From NCBI GenBank assembly GCA_949283785.1, contig CASDTR010000061.1, forward strand, positions 1-43,481: a stretch of 43,481 bases of DNA. Reading direction: 5' to 3'. The notes beneath the pieces were generated by a model, which searched no databases, had not been told where the DNA came from, and was given only the letters and a program-made list of their open reading frames with translations. The DNA is from an uncultured Oscillospiraceae bacterium (GTDB lineage: Bacteria > Bacillota > Clostridia > Oscillospirales > Acutalibacteraceae). The position numbers were made by a program, and so were the translations under genes. This document shows positions 8,505-16,514 of the stretch, one piece after another; the stretch's first letter is position 1; every line of letters begins with the position of its first letter.

Positions 8505-8983
8505 AAATCGCGGTTTGCCCGGGAAGCTTTGACCCTGTGACTTTGGGGCATCTCGATATAATTACGAGAAGCGCGAAAATATTCGATAAAGTAATAGTGG
8601 TTGTCATGAAGAATTTTCAGAAGACCCCTATGTTTACGGCGGAGGAGCGCGTGGATTTTCTCAGACGCTGTACCTTCCACCTTTCGAATGTGGAAATAGA
8701 CGCCTATTCGGGACTCCTTGCCGATTACGCGAGTCAGCACGGGGCGGTTGCCATAGTCAAGGGACTCAGGGCGGTATCAGACTTCGAGTATGAATTCCAG
8801 CAGGCGCTTACAAATAAGAAGCTCAATCCCGAGCTTGAAACCGTATTTATCACCACCAGCTCCGAGCATATGTTTTTAAGTTCAAGCGTGGTAAAGCAGG
8901 TGTGCCATCTGGGAGGGGATATCTCTACCTTTGTGCCTCCCGAGATACAGTACGACATTATAAAACGCATTCAGAAGGCTTAA
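8501..8983 (+). CDS. coaD: Phosphopantetheine adenylyltransferase (PPAT)
   Basis: This 160-residue enzyme catalyses the penultimate step of coenzyme A synthesis, transferring AMP from ATP to 4'-phosphopantetheine. It shows the nucleotidyltransferase signature PGSFDPVTLGHLDII (TxGH at about 14-17), GLRAVSDFEYEFQ (about 86-98) and the C-terminal FLSSSVVKQV that contacts ATP. The length is typical of the hexameric bacterial enzyme. It overlaps rsmD by 4 nt, with its SD (GGCGGAGGG) inside rsmD, so translation is coupled. Confidence 0.97.
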   Translation: MKIAVCPGSFDPVTLGHLDIITRSAKIFDKVIVVVMKNFQKTPMFTAEERVDFLRRCTFHLSNVEIDAYSGLLADYASQHGAVAIVKGLRAVSDFEYEFQQALTNKKLNPELETVFITTSSEHMFLSSSVVKQVCHLGGDISTFVPPEIQYDIIKRIQKA

Positions 8984-9005
8984 ACAGAAAGGACGGCGTG
9001 CGCTT

Positions 9006-9605
9006 ATGGCCAAACACAGCGACGGTATACCGAAGAATATAGAAAACATTATTACGGAGCTCGAGGAGCTTGTGGATAAGGGAACGACAATAGCTTTTAC
9101 TTCAAAGGTTGTTGTGGATGTGGATGATCTTAAACACATAATCGAGGATCTGAACCTTAATATTCCCGAAGAGGTGAAGCAGGCGAGGGCCATAGTAGTT
9201 GACAGAATGGAGATTCTCAACGCCGCCAAGAAGGAAGGGGAAAAGATAATCGCAAAAGCCAAGGAGCAGGCGGCAAGGCTTGTTGAGGAGCATGAGATTA
9301 TGCAGACAGCAAAAGCTCAGGCCAATGACCTGCTTTCAAAGGCTAAGGCCCAGGCAAATCTCACCGTAGCCACGGCTCAGGAAAAGGCGGACGGAATTAT
9401 CCGTGACGCCAAGGAGTATTCTGATGAGACGACCGCTCAGGCTGACCGCTGGTCAAAGGAGATGCGCACGGCAGCCGGCGATTTTGTTGACAGCGTAATG
9501 CGCGACTCGGAGGAAGTGTTTACAAGAGGCCTTAAGGACATAAAGCGCGTTCGTGCAAATCTTGCGGCGGCAGGGGTACACGGCTCCGACGAGGAGAAAA
9601 AGTAA
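9006..9605 (+). CDS. Coiled-coil protein of unknown function, DivIVA/ATP-synthase-b-like
   Basis: The protein has 199 residues, no signal peptide and no membrane segment. After a short helical start (about 10-60), residues 70-170 are a long charged helix rich in Ala, Lys, Glu and Gln (for example IAKAKEQAARLVEEHE and AKAQANDLLSKAKAQA), typical of a coiled coil. Such sequences are often labelled 'ATPase' or DivIVA-like on composition alone, and I see no nucleotide-binding motif. The gene is 22 nt after coaD behind an AAAGGACGG SD and ends at a strong terminator, so it is probably the third gene of the rsmD-coaD operon. A structural or cell-division role is possible but unproven. Confidence 0.8.
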   Translation: MAKHSDGIPKNIENIITELEELVDKGTTIAFTSKVVVDVDDLKHIIEDLNLNIPEEVKQARAIVVDRMEILNAAKKEGEKIIAKAKEQAARLVEEHEIMQTAKAQANDLLSKAKAQANLTVATAQEKADGIIRDAKEYSDETTAQADRWSKEMRTAAGDFVDSVMRDSEEVFTRGLKDIKRVRANLAAAGVHGSDEEKK

Positions 9606-9620
9606 ACTTAAATATAAAAA

Positions 9621-9657
9621 TAAAAGACGCGGCGATAAACGCTGCGTCTTTTATTTA
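9621..9657. terminator. Bidirectional terminator
   Basis: A 14-bp stem (TAAAAGACGCGGCG with CGCTGCGTCTTTTA, one G-U pair, loop ATAAA) has A-rich and T-rich flanks. It separates the convergent coaD-linked operon and the ROK regulator gene. Confidence 0.9.
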
Positions 9658-9680
9658 TCAATGTTATGTTATGTGCCGAT

Positions 9681-10829
9681 TTACAGGCAGTGCTCAATGG
9701 CCGTTGCTGCGCTTGCTCTGAGCGAAGAGCTTGAGGAACCTGTAAAGGCGGCTATCTCTATTTTAACGGGATGTATCTGCGAGATGATTGAGCGTTTTGT
9801 AAGCTCTTCATGCAGTACGCTTATAAGCTTTTCGGATTTATGGGCGAAATCGCGGGAGAGGATTATGCCGTCAAGGTCATATGAGTTTGCGGCGTTTGCA
9901 AGGGCTGAGGAAAGATATTTAACCTCATGGCGGAAAATCTCAGTGCAGTTTTCGTCGCCGCTGTCTACTCCGTCCATGACCTTATCCCAGATGCCGGGCC
10001 ATTTGTCGGCAAATATGTACTCGAGTGATTTAAGAGAGGCGTACATTTCGAGGCAGCCCCTGTTTCCGCAGGTACACTTTTCTCCGTTAACGTCTACGCA
10101 GCTGTGGCCGAGCTCAGCTCCGAAGCCTGCCGAGCCTCTGAAAATCTTTCCGTTTACGATAACTGCTGAGCCTATGCCCGAAGCAGCTTCAATGAAGAGA
10201 GAACTTCTGAAAATGTTGCTTATTCCGTATCTGTATTCCGCAATTGCAAGGGCTACGGAAATGTTTTCTATGTAGGCAGGAACACCGAGGACCCTTGAAA
10301 GAAGATCTGTTACGGGAACACGGTGCCACATTTCAAAATCGGGAGGATTCAGAATTACGCCTGATTTATAATCAACAGGGCCGGGAGAGCTTATTCCCAC
10401 TGCAAGAAGCATATCCTTTGTAAGTCCCGCATTTTCGAGAAGCCTGTCTATGGCGACGGCGATATGATCAATGGTCATCATTACGTTGGGACTTTCGGAG
10501 GAATCTATGGTGGTTTCCGCAACAACGTTGCACTTGAAATCCGCGATGCATACACAGCAGCAGTGCCTTTCGAGAAGGACGCCCGCAACATATCCGTATT
10601 TGGCGTTTATGTCCAGAATGGTAGGATAGCGTCCTATGCTGGATTTAACTACCTCTCTGTCGTACACCATACCTTTGTCTATAAGCTCATTGATGATGAA
10701 AGTGATTGCCGCACGAGTCAAGCCCGTCTTCTCGGCAAGTGTTGCACGGGAAGAAGGCGTTGAACGAATTATATTAAGGATATTTTTCCTGTTCAGCTCC
10801 TTAATATATTCGGCGTTATTCGGCTTCAT
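9681..10829 (-). CDS. ROK-family transcriptional repressor (XylR/NagC-like)
   Basis: The 382-residue protein has an N-terminal winged helix (about 8-60; ATLAEKTGLTRAAITFIINELIDKG) and a ROK sugar-kinase fold. The ROK zinc site is intact: GHSCVDVNG, then CTCGNRGCLE with C252, C254 and C259. The catalytic NDAN-type segment is not: where repressors and kinases have E-N-D-A-N, this protein has E188-N189-I190-S191-V192, so the catalytic Asp is Ile. The late LGG-type glycine motif reads ILSRD. It is therefore expected to be a regulator without kinase activity and perhaps with altered ligand specificity. The start has a GGGGG SD. It is divergent from the CLC gene, and its target is unknown. Confidence 0.9.
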   Translation of the reverse strand: MKPNNAEYIKELNRKNILNIIRSTPSSRATLAEKTGLTRAAITFIINELIDKGMVYDREVVKSSIGRYPTILDINAKYGYVAGVLLERHCCCVCIADFKCNVVAETTIDSSESPNVMMTIDHIAVAIDRLLENAGLTKDMLLAVGISSPGPVDYKSGVILNPPDFEMWHRVPVTDLLSRVLGVPAYIENISVALAIAEYRYGISNIFRSSLFIEAASGIGSAVIVNGKIFRGSAGFGAELGHSCVDVNGEKCTCGNRGCLEMYASLKSLEYIFADKWPGIWDKVMDGVDSGDENCTEIFRHEVKYLSSALANAANSYDLDGIILSRDFAHKSEKLISVLHEELTKRSIISQIHPVKIEIAAFTGSSSSSLRASAATAIEHCL

Positions 10830-10861
10830 ACATCTACCCCCATTCAGTTAGCGTACATTAA

Positions 10862-10890
10862 ATCATACTTTATTTGGATGTTTCTGTCAA
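10862..10890 (-). promoter_or_regulatory. Promoter of the ROK regulator
   Basis: On the minus strand TTGACA and TATGAT are 17 nt apart. The -10 lies about 33 nt upstream of the start codon. Confidence 0.83.
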
Positions 10891-10955
10891 TTGTAAAAGA
10901 ATAAATGTATTAAAAATTTTATCATTCTAATATTTCTTTGCGGAAAAAAGAAGAA

Positions 10956-10984
10956 TTGCCCGCCTATAAATTTTGTGTTATAAT
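10956..10984 (+). promoter_or_regulatory. Promoter of the CLC gene
   Basis: TTGCCC and a perfect TATAAT are separated by 17 nt, and transcription should start near 10991. This rules out the upstream in-frame start at 10938 and leaves a leader of about 64 nt before the TTG at 11055. Confidence 0.8.
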
Positions 10985-11054
10985 ATGCTCGGAGCAAAGC
11001 GTTAAAATGTATTTTAATTATTCGCTAAACGAAATATACAGTGGGTGGTACAGT

Positions 11055-12311
11055 TTGGAGAAAATCAAAAGTGGGGTAGTGTTTCTTAAGGATAACCTGG
11101 CTGCTTTTATTAAATGGATGCTCTGCGCGATATTCATAGGGCTTACGGTAGGAGCTGCGGGCACGGTTTTTCATTTCGGACTCGAAACGGTAAGCGGCTA
11201 TCTTGAGCAGTTCCCGTGGTTTATCTTTTTGCTGCCTGTGGGCGGCGTATGCATAGTGGGGCTCTATAAGATTTTCAACATGGAAGACGACAAGGGCACC
11301 AATTCCATTTTTATATCAATACGCTCAAACAAGCGCATAAGATTTATGACGGGCCCCCTGGTGTTTCTGGGAACCGTGGCGACCCACATGCTGGGCGGCT
11401 CGGCGGGACGTGAGGGAGCGGCCCTTCAAATGGGCGGAAGCCTTGCGTATAATATCGGCATACTTTTTAAAATGGACGATAAGGATAAAAAACTTATAAC
11501 GATGTGCGGAATGAGCGCAGCTTTTGCAGCGATGTTCGGTACGCCTATTACGGCGGCAGTTTTTTCCATTGAGGTTATAAGTGTAGGTGTAATGTATTAT
11601 TCGGCTCTGGTGCCTTGTATAGTTTCCGCCGTAGTGGGAGCGCAATTTGCCAAGGCGTGCGGAGCCATACCTACCGTTTACAGACTTTTGGAAATACCCA
11701 GTGTCAGCCTTCCTTCATTTCTAAGAATAGCCCTTCTTTCGGTGCTGACCGCTTTGCTGGGAATAGTTTTTTGCTTTATACTGGAAAATTCCAAAAAGCT
11801 GTTTTCGAGATACATAGGCAATTCTTTTATAAGAGCCGCCGTCTGCGGAGGCATCGTGATGCTCCTTACCTTGGCTGTGGGCAGCTACGACTATAACGGA
11901 GCGGGCATGAATGTTATTTCTCGAGCCTTTGCGGGCGATGTGAAGCCTGAAGCCTTTGTGCTTAAAATTATTTTTACCGCCGTAACTCTTTCGGGAGGCT
12001 TCAGAGGAGGCGAGATCGTGCCCGTATTTTTTACGGGGGCGACTTTCGGCAACACAATTTCGAGGCTTATAGGCCTAAATTCCTCTTTTGGATCAGGAAT
12101 AGGTCTTGTCTCACTCTTCTGTGCGGTGACCAATTGCCCTATTACCTCTCTTGTGCTCAGTATTGAGCTTTTCGGGGCAGAGGGACTCATATTCTTTGCC
12201 GTGTCCATAGCCATAAGCTACATGCTTTCGGGATATTCGGGACTTTATGCGGAGCAGAAAATAATGTATTCAAAGATCCGCCCTGAGTTTATAGATAAAA
12301 AGGTGGACTGA
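11055..12311 (+). CDS. CLC-family anion channel/antiporter, fluoride (CLC-F) type
   Basis: This polytopic membrane protein has 418 residues. The sequence before the pore (DDKGTNSIF, then THMLGGSAGREGAALQMGG) and SGGFRGGEIVPVFFTGATFGN follow the CLC-F subfamily of fluoride/proton exchangers rather than the GSGIP-type chloride CLCs. The gating Glu would be E120 in GREG. The C-terminal ITSLVLSIELFG and SGYSGLY are also subfamily-like. I chose a TTG at 11055: it follows GGGTGG by 6 nt, lies downstream of the predicted transcription start, and gives a family-like N-terminus. There is an ATG at 11007 but its leader would be very short. Fluoride export is inferred from subfamily motifs. It is divergent from the ROK repressor. 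Confidence 0.87.
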   Translation: MEKIKSGVVFLKDNLAAFIKWMLCAIFIGLTVGAAGTVFHFGLETVSGYLEQFPWFIFLLPVGGVCIVGLYKIFNMEDDKGTNSIFISIRSNKRIRFMTGPLVFLGTVATHMLGGSAGREGAALQMGGSLAYNIGILFKMDDKDKKLITMCGMSAAFAAMFGTPITAAVFSIEVISVGVMYYSALVPCIVSAVVGAQFAKACGAIPTVYRLLEIPSVSLPSFLRIALLSVLTALLGIVFCFILENSKKLFSRYIGNSFIRAAVCGGIVMLLTLAVGSYDYNGAGMNVISRAFAGDVKPEAFVLKIIFTAVTLSGGFRGGEIVPVFFTGATFGNTISRLIGLNSSFGSGIGLVSLFCAVTNCPITSLVLSIELFGAEGLIFFAVSIAISYMLSGYSGLYAEQKIMYSKIRPEFIDKKVD

Positions 12312-12491
12312 TTTCGGCGCTGCATGTTATTTCAAAAAGCGAAAAGAGGTTCAGGCGAATCATCAGACACGGGATGTTTGTTCGTCACTCCGATAATATC
12401 GCGGAAAATGACCTTTAATAAAATTCTGCAAAGTTAAAGAATAATATGTTTTCAGTGCGGCTTTCAGAAGCGGCGGATATAAAATTTTGAT

Positions 12492-12529
12492 AAAATAAAA
12501 GCTTTCCGAGAGGGAAGCTTTTATTTTTT
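12492..12529 (+). terminator. Intrinsic terminator after the CLC gene
   Basis: AAATAAAAGCTTTCC pairs with GGGAAGCTTTTATTT around GAGA, followed by a run of T. It lies about 180 nt after the CLC stop. The stretch between (12312-12490) holds no recognisable gene. Confidence 0.88.
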
Positions 12530-12839
12530 GTTTCTAAGATAAAACATCAAGCAAGTTGCACAGCATATCGAAAAAAGGTATCCGTGCGACGACCTTTTAT
12601 CGAGACAAACAATTATACAGTATTTTTATACAAATCTCTTAATATAAATGCATGATTATAAAAGTGCTTTCACATGTGCTCAAACAATAGATATATATAA
12701 ATTTTTACTGCGAAATATATAGATATATTTAAATGCGACTGGGCGGTCGGAACGTATTTAATAAAAAGTTTATTAAATACATACAATAAGTTTTCTGTTT
12801 TGCATAAATAAATTTATTTTTCTTTTGGAGATATTACAC
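12530..12839. other. AT-rich upstream region of the secreted protein gene
   Basis: About 310 nt without a gene. It is strongly AT-rich, with runs such as ATAGATATATATAAATTT and ATATATAGATATATTTAAATG (broken by short GC patches). It contains one perfect inverted repeat at 12754-12780. No repeat-family copy and no RNA gene are recognised here. Confidence 0.6.
12754..12780. repeat. Perfect 12-bp inverted repeat
   Basis: GTATTTAATAAA and TTTATTAAATAC are exact reverse complements separated by AAG. It lies 60 nt upstream of the -35 of the secreted-protein promoter, so it is a candidate operator. It is too AT-rich for a typical terminator and has no T-tract. Confidence 0.7.
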
Positions 12840-12868
12840 TTGATTTGTATATGTTAATTAACTATCAT
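12840..12868 (+). promoter_or_regulatory. Promoter of the secreted repeat protein gene
   Basis: TTGATT and TATCAT are 17 nt apart. The predicted transcript begins near 12875, so the start must lie downstream, as chosen (12937). Confidence 0.68.
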
Positions 12869-12936
12869 ATCAGAGCAGGCAGTTGTACGGACCTTGTACA
12901 CCGCAAAAAAATTATATTGCACAGGAGGAAAGCAAA

Positions 12937-15795
12937 ATGTCAAAAAGCAAAAAGCTGTTAAGCGTTATTCTTGCTCTGGTAATGGTATTTTCGGCAGTGT
13001 CCGCGGCTCTCGTGAGTTTTGCGGCAAGTCCCGATGATGTTACAGAGAGAATAAACGCTTTCAGTGCAACCACCGGAAAGGACGCATCGGCAGAGGATAT
13101 AGCAGAGTTCGAGTCCGTTGCTGCCGACTATAAGTCTCTTACTCAAGCACAGAAGGACGAACTTGACATAATCGCCACGGGAAAGCTCTTTAAGCTGGCC
13201 TGGGACAGGGCTTACTATGTAAAGGGCTCCGGAGCGGAAACTCCTCTTAAGGGAGAAGAGCTTTATCTTGCGGCTGATGAAATGCAGGACGACCTTCTCG
13301 GCTTTACTGATCTTATGAAAGCTGCTCAGAATTTTGCCAAGGAATTCTATGGTTATAAATTTGAAGCTGCGGAAGGCGGCAGAGAGAGAAAGCTTACTGA
13401 TCTGACTTATGTACAGTATTGGTTTGACGGAAATATCAAGGCTACTCCCGAAGAGATCGGCAAGGTATACGAGGAAATGTGCGAAAAGTATGCTGCTCTC
13501 GGCCAGGCCAAGAGATATCTTCCCATGATTTATGATTATTACAGCTGCGGCTTTGCCAGGGATGCACTCTATGACGTAGACGCCCATATCAGCAAGATCT
13601 TCAATTTGGAGCTTGCCTATCAGCAGGCATATAAAAACGCTCCCGGCTTCGATTATCCCACAGCTCCCGTATCACCCAATTATTTTGACAAAGAGAAATA
13701 TCCTTTAGGTAAAGAGTATCCTCAGTATATAGCCGATAAGAACGAATATGATGAGGTTCTCAAGCCTGCATACGACAAGGCCAAGGCCGAATACGACGGA
13801 GCGCTGGCGGAAAAGACAGCGGACTATCAGGCGGCTGCATGGGCACGGATTCTTGAGTTAGATCCGGGTCTTGTAAAGGCTTCCTATGACCTTACCAACA
13901 AGATGACCTCAGCCCTTGAGGCCTATAACGGCGACCCCACTGCCGAAAATGAAAAAGCGGTAGCCGACACCTATACAGAGTATGAAGCATTATCCGCTAC
14001 CGACAAAGCTTTCTTTGACAGCTCCTCATTTAAGTATGATTACTATGACGGAACTCAGAAAACGTCGGCAAACATTCTCAAGCTCGTAAAACCGGTTGCG
14101 GGCAAAGGAGCAACAGCGGCGTTTATCGAGACGGTGAATGCGGCGTCGGCGCCTTATTCTCAGGAGGAACTTGATAAAGCCTTAGAGGCATGGAATAAGG
14201 TATTTGCCGAATCAAAATCCGAGATACCGACGGAAGTCATAAATAAATTCAAGGAAATAATCAAGGGCGTTCCCGCTTCCGAGGAAAAGCCCGTGCTTCC
14301 CGACTGGACCCGCCCCGACCTCAATTATCCTCCCCTTACGAGCGATAAGAGTCTCGGACTTCTTGTCAAAATTCTTGACGGTGTAACGGGTCTTGCAATT
14401 AAGCAGCAGGGATATGCGAATATCAACGCTCTTCTCGAAAAGGAGGTCTATACAAACGCAGCTGTGGCGAAGGCGGTGTCGGCTCTCTATCCCGCTCTCA
14501 ACGATCTTCTCAATGACGCGGGAGCAGGAATCGCTACGGCCCTTTTGAAGATCAAACCCAATCAGGTTGCGGATCTTTTGGTTGAAGAGAAATTTGCCGT
14601 TGCCGCTTCTGCTTTCAAAGCTCTCGGCAGCAATATCGACGATTGGAAAAACCTTGATGTTTCCGCGGTTACAAACGGATATTTCGGCTTTAACGACGGT
14701 GACAGAGACGGCTTCATAAACGCCCTTGCGGCAGTGCTCAGAGGACTTACAGTTCCCCTTACAAGCACTCTCGAGGTTCAGTTTGCCAACGTCGTTGTGG
14801 AGAGCGGTTCGTATCCCACAGGCGAATATAAGCCGGGTCTCTACGATAACCTTCTTCCCGTTCTCGAGGCTCTGGGTATAGATGATCTCATGACCTCAGA
14901 AGCGTACAGCGAAGCTTGTCTTGGCGCGGCTACGGCAGGGGAAAAGGCCGACGCGGCAATTGTTCCCATAGTCAGCGCTGTATTTTCACTGGTCGATGAT
15001 ATTTCGGCAAATCCCGTATCTGCGATAGTTGACCTTCTCCCCAAGGTTGCCCGTCTGTTCTCAGACAACATCCTCAACAATCAGCTCGGAGAGATTTACA
15101 ACAACCTTCCCGCACTTCTGGGAATGTTCTTAAAGCCCGAGATGCTCGTTATTGATCCCTCCATGATCATGGGCCTTGTAAATTCTCTTGTTTCAAATAT
15201 TCAGATAGGCAGCGCCACTCTGAGCCTTAATTTCTCCGATCCCGATTGGGCGCTTCTTGCTTCAACGGCAAAGCCGGTTGTAGTGGAAAGCGTAAGCAGA
15301 TTCAACGCCTACGGTGTGGGATTTGAGACAAACAAGGGTGACTCATTCCTTGTAATATTCCGTTATCTCTTCAATAATCTTACGGAACAGAGCAATATGG
15401 CATCCATCAAGGAGGCCGTAAAAGCCCTCGTAAAGGATTTCGTACTTTCCAACGTTCTCGGTCAGATGCTCACAACTGTAGAGGGCATGGACGCCGACGA
15501 AGCCCTTGTAATGGTATGCAATATTCTTGACGTTCCGGAAATCCCCGAAGATCCTTCTACAGAGGAGCCTTCAACCCAAGAGCCTTCAACGGAAGAGCCT
15601 TCAACTGAGGCACCCTCCACAGAGGAGCCATCGACAGAAGAGCCTTCAACTGAGGCACCCTCTACAGAGGAACCCTCAACGCAAGAGCCTTCAACACAAG
15701 CTCCCTCAAACGGTGACAACCTTATGTTAGGCGCGTTTGCTGCAATGGCAGCGCTTGCAGGTGCAGCGGTTGTTATCACTAAAAAGAGGAAGTAA
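12937..15795 (+). CDS. Large secreted surface protein with Pro-Ser-Thr repeat tail
   Basis: The 952-residue protein starts with a signal peptide (KSKKLLSVILALVMVFSAV, then AALVSFAAS). The body, about 850 residues, is helical with many short Ala/Asp/Glu/Tyr-rich segments; two regions, about 35-75 and 320-360, look loosely duplicated (Y-x-x-L-x-x-x-x-K). Ten PST[EQ][EA] units follow (about 873-922), then SNGDN, a hydrophobic helix and KKRK. That end resembles a sortase sorting signal of the PxTGD type, but with Asn in place of Thr and no LPXTG, so covalent anchoring is uncertain and membrane anchoring is possible. I chose the ATG after ACAGGAGGAAAG. I recognise no enzymatic domain. It is monocistronic and ends in a terminator. 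Confidence 0.85.
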   Translation: MSKSKKLLSVILALVMVFSAVSAALVSFAASPDDVTERINAFSATTGKDASAEDIAEFESVAADYKSLTQAQKDELDIIATGKLFKLAWDRAYYVKGSGAETPLKGEELYLAADEMQDDLLGFTDLMKAAQNFAKEFYGYKFEAAEGGRERKLTDLTYVQYWFDGNIKATPEEIGKVYEEMCEKYAALGQAKRYLPMIYDYYSCGFARDALYDVDAHISKIFNLELAYQQAYKNAPGFDYPTAPVSPNYFDKEKYPLGKEYPQYIADKNEYDEVLKPAYDKAKAEYDGALAEKTADYQAAAWARILELDPGLVKASYDLTNKMTSALEAYNGDPTAENEKAVADTYTEYEALSATDKAFFDSSSFKYDYYDGTQKTSANILKLVKPVAGKGATAAFIETVNAASAPYSQEELDKALEAWNKVFAESKSEIPTEVINKFKEIIKGVPASEEKPVLPDWTRPDLNYPPLTSDKSLGLLVKILDGVTGLAIKQQGYANINALLEKEVYTNAAVAKAVSALYPALNDLLNDAGAGIATALLKIKPNQVADLLVEEKFAVAASAFKALGSNIDDWKNLDVSAVTNGYFGFNDGDRDGFINALAAVLRGLTVPLTSTLEVQFANVVVESGSYPTGEYKPGLYDNLLPVLEALGIDDLMTSEAYSEACLGAATAGEKADAAIVPIVSAVFSLVDDISANPVSAIVDLLPKVARLFSDNILNNQLGEIYNNLPALLGMFLKPEMLVIDPSMIMGLVNSLVSNIQIGSATLSLNFSDPDWALLASTAKPVVVESVSRFNAYGVGFETNKGDSFLVIFRYLFNNLTEQSNMASIKEAVKALVKDFVLSNVLGQMLTTVEGMDADEALVMVCNILDVPEIPEDPSTEEPSTQEPSTEEPSTEAPSTEEPSTEEPSTEAPSTEEPSTQEPSTQAPSNGDNLMLGAFAAMAALAGAAVVITKKRK
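15553..15702 (+). repeat. Ten tandem 15-nt units coding PST[EQ][EA]
   Basis: The units read PSTEE, PSTQE, PSTEE, PSTEA, PSTEE, PSTEE, PSTEA, PSTEE, PSTQE, PSTQA. Codons vary between units (CCT, CCC or CCA for Pro; several Thr codons), so this is a selected protein repeat rather than a freshly slipped tract. It forms a flexible linker between the body and the C-terminal anchor. Confidence 0.92.
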
Positions 15796-15825
15796 TTAAT
15801 TCTGACCTCACTCATTTTTTATAAG

Positions 15826-15872
15826 ACAAACACCCATCGCCTTGAAAGAGACGGTGGGTGTTTGTTGTGTTT
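15826..15872. terminator. Terminator between secreted protein and GNAT genes
   Basis: ACAAACACCCATCG pairs with CGGTGGGTGTTTGT (14 bp, one G-U) and is followed by TGTGTTT. It lies between two convergent genes and probably serves both. Confidence 0.85.
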
Positions 15873-15902
15873 CGAAAGTTTACTGAAAATTTGTTTCGGT
15901 CC

Positions 15903-16463
15903 TTAGAGAGATGCGTATTCCTCTCTGAGTATGGAAAAATAGCAGCAGTCCTCGTATCCCAGATAGGTTTTGTCGCGCTTTCTCAGGCATCCGTCGAAGG
16001 TAAAGCCCGAACGGAGCAGAAGATTATATGAGGGGGTGTTGCTTTTTGCGCATAAGGCGGTGATGCTGTAATAGCCGAGAGTATTGAAGCCGTATTCCAA
16101 AACGGCCCTTACCGCCTCGGCGCCGTATCCTTTTTTCCAAAACTTTGAGCCTAAGCAATAGGAGAGAAAGCCGATTTCCGCTTTCTTGTTTTCAGGATAC
16201 AGATATATTGTCCCTATCAGGACGCCGCTGTCTGACAGAAATATACCCCAATAACACTCGGATGGGTCCTTGTAATACTCCTGCCAACGGATAAGATATT
16301 CCCTTGTCTGCGAAGGGGATGCGTGTCTGTTCCATGACATATAGCGGGAGACCTTTTCGTCGGAATAGACGTTTTCGTAAAGCTGAATGAAATCCTCGGC
16401 TTCAAGCTTTCGCAAAAAGCATCGCTGTGTTTTAATGGGAAGCGCTGAGCAAAAGTTCATCAT
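15903..16463 (-). CDS. GNAT N-acetyltransferase, RimJ/RimL type
   Basis: This 186-residue protein is of the Acetyltransf_3 type. It opens with the strand TQRCFLRKLEAEDF, has GTIYLYPENKKAEIGFLSYCLG as the central beta region, KKGYGAEAVRAVLEYGF (about 115-131) as the acetyl-CoA pyrophosphate loop, and NTPSYNLLLRSGFTFDG near the end, where the family has N..S.rllEklGF. The substrate is unknown; relatives acetylate ribosomal protein N-termini or small molecules. The start is ambiguous between ATGs at 16463 and 16460, and the AGAGGA SD fits the second better. It lies downstream of cca on the same strand. Confidence 0.87.
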   Translation of the reverse strand: MMNFCSALPIKTQRCFLRKLEAEDFIQLYENVYSDEKVSRYMSWNRHASPSQTREYLIRWQEYYKDPSECYWGIFLSDSGVLIGTIYLYPENKKAEIGFLSYCLGSKFWKKGYGAEAVRAVLEYGFNTLGYYSITALCAKSNTPSYNLLLRSGFTFDGCLRKRDKTYLGYEDCCYFSILREEYASL

Positions 16464-16514
16464 TGAATCCTCTTTTCTCCGTTGAATTAAGAATGAGACG
16501 GGAAGTCAACGGTA

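Noticed and set aside
10830-11054. Fluoride riboswitch upstream of the CLC gene
   Set aside because: The conserved blocks expected of the crcB motif are not visible by eye. A covariance search would decide.
12754-12780. Invertible promoter or recombinase site
   Set aside because: The two arms are only 3 nt apart, so no segment could invert, and no recombinase gene is near.
15553-15702. CRISPR-like tandem repeats
   Set aside because: The 15-nt units are contiguous without spacers and code in frame for PST units.
15462-15815. Minus-strand open frame opposite the Pro-Ser-Thr repeats (VEGSS-type repeats)
   Set aside because: It is the mirror of a 15-nt coding repeat, has no SD, and runs through the terminator-proximal end of the real gene.
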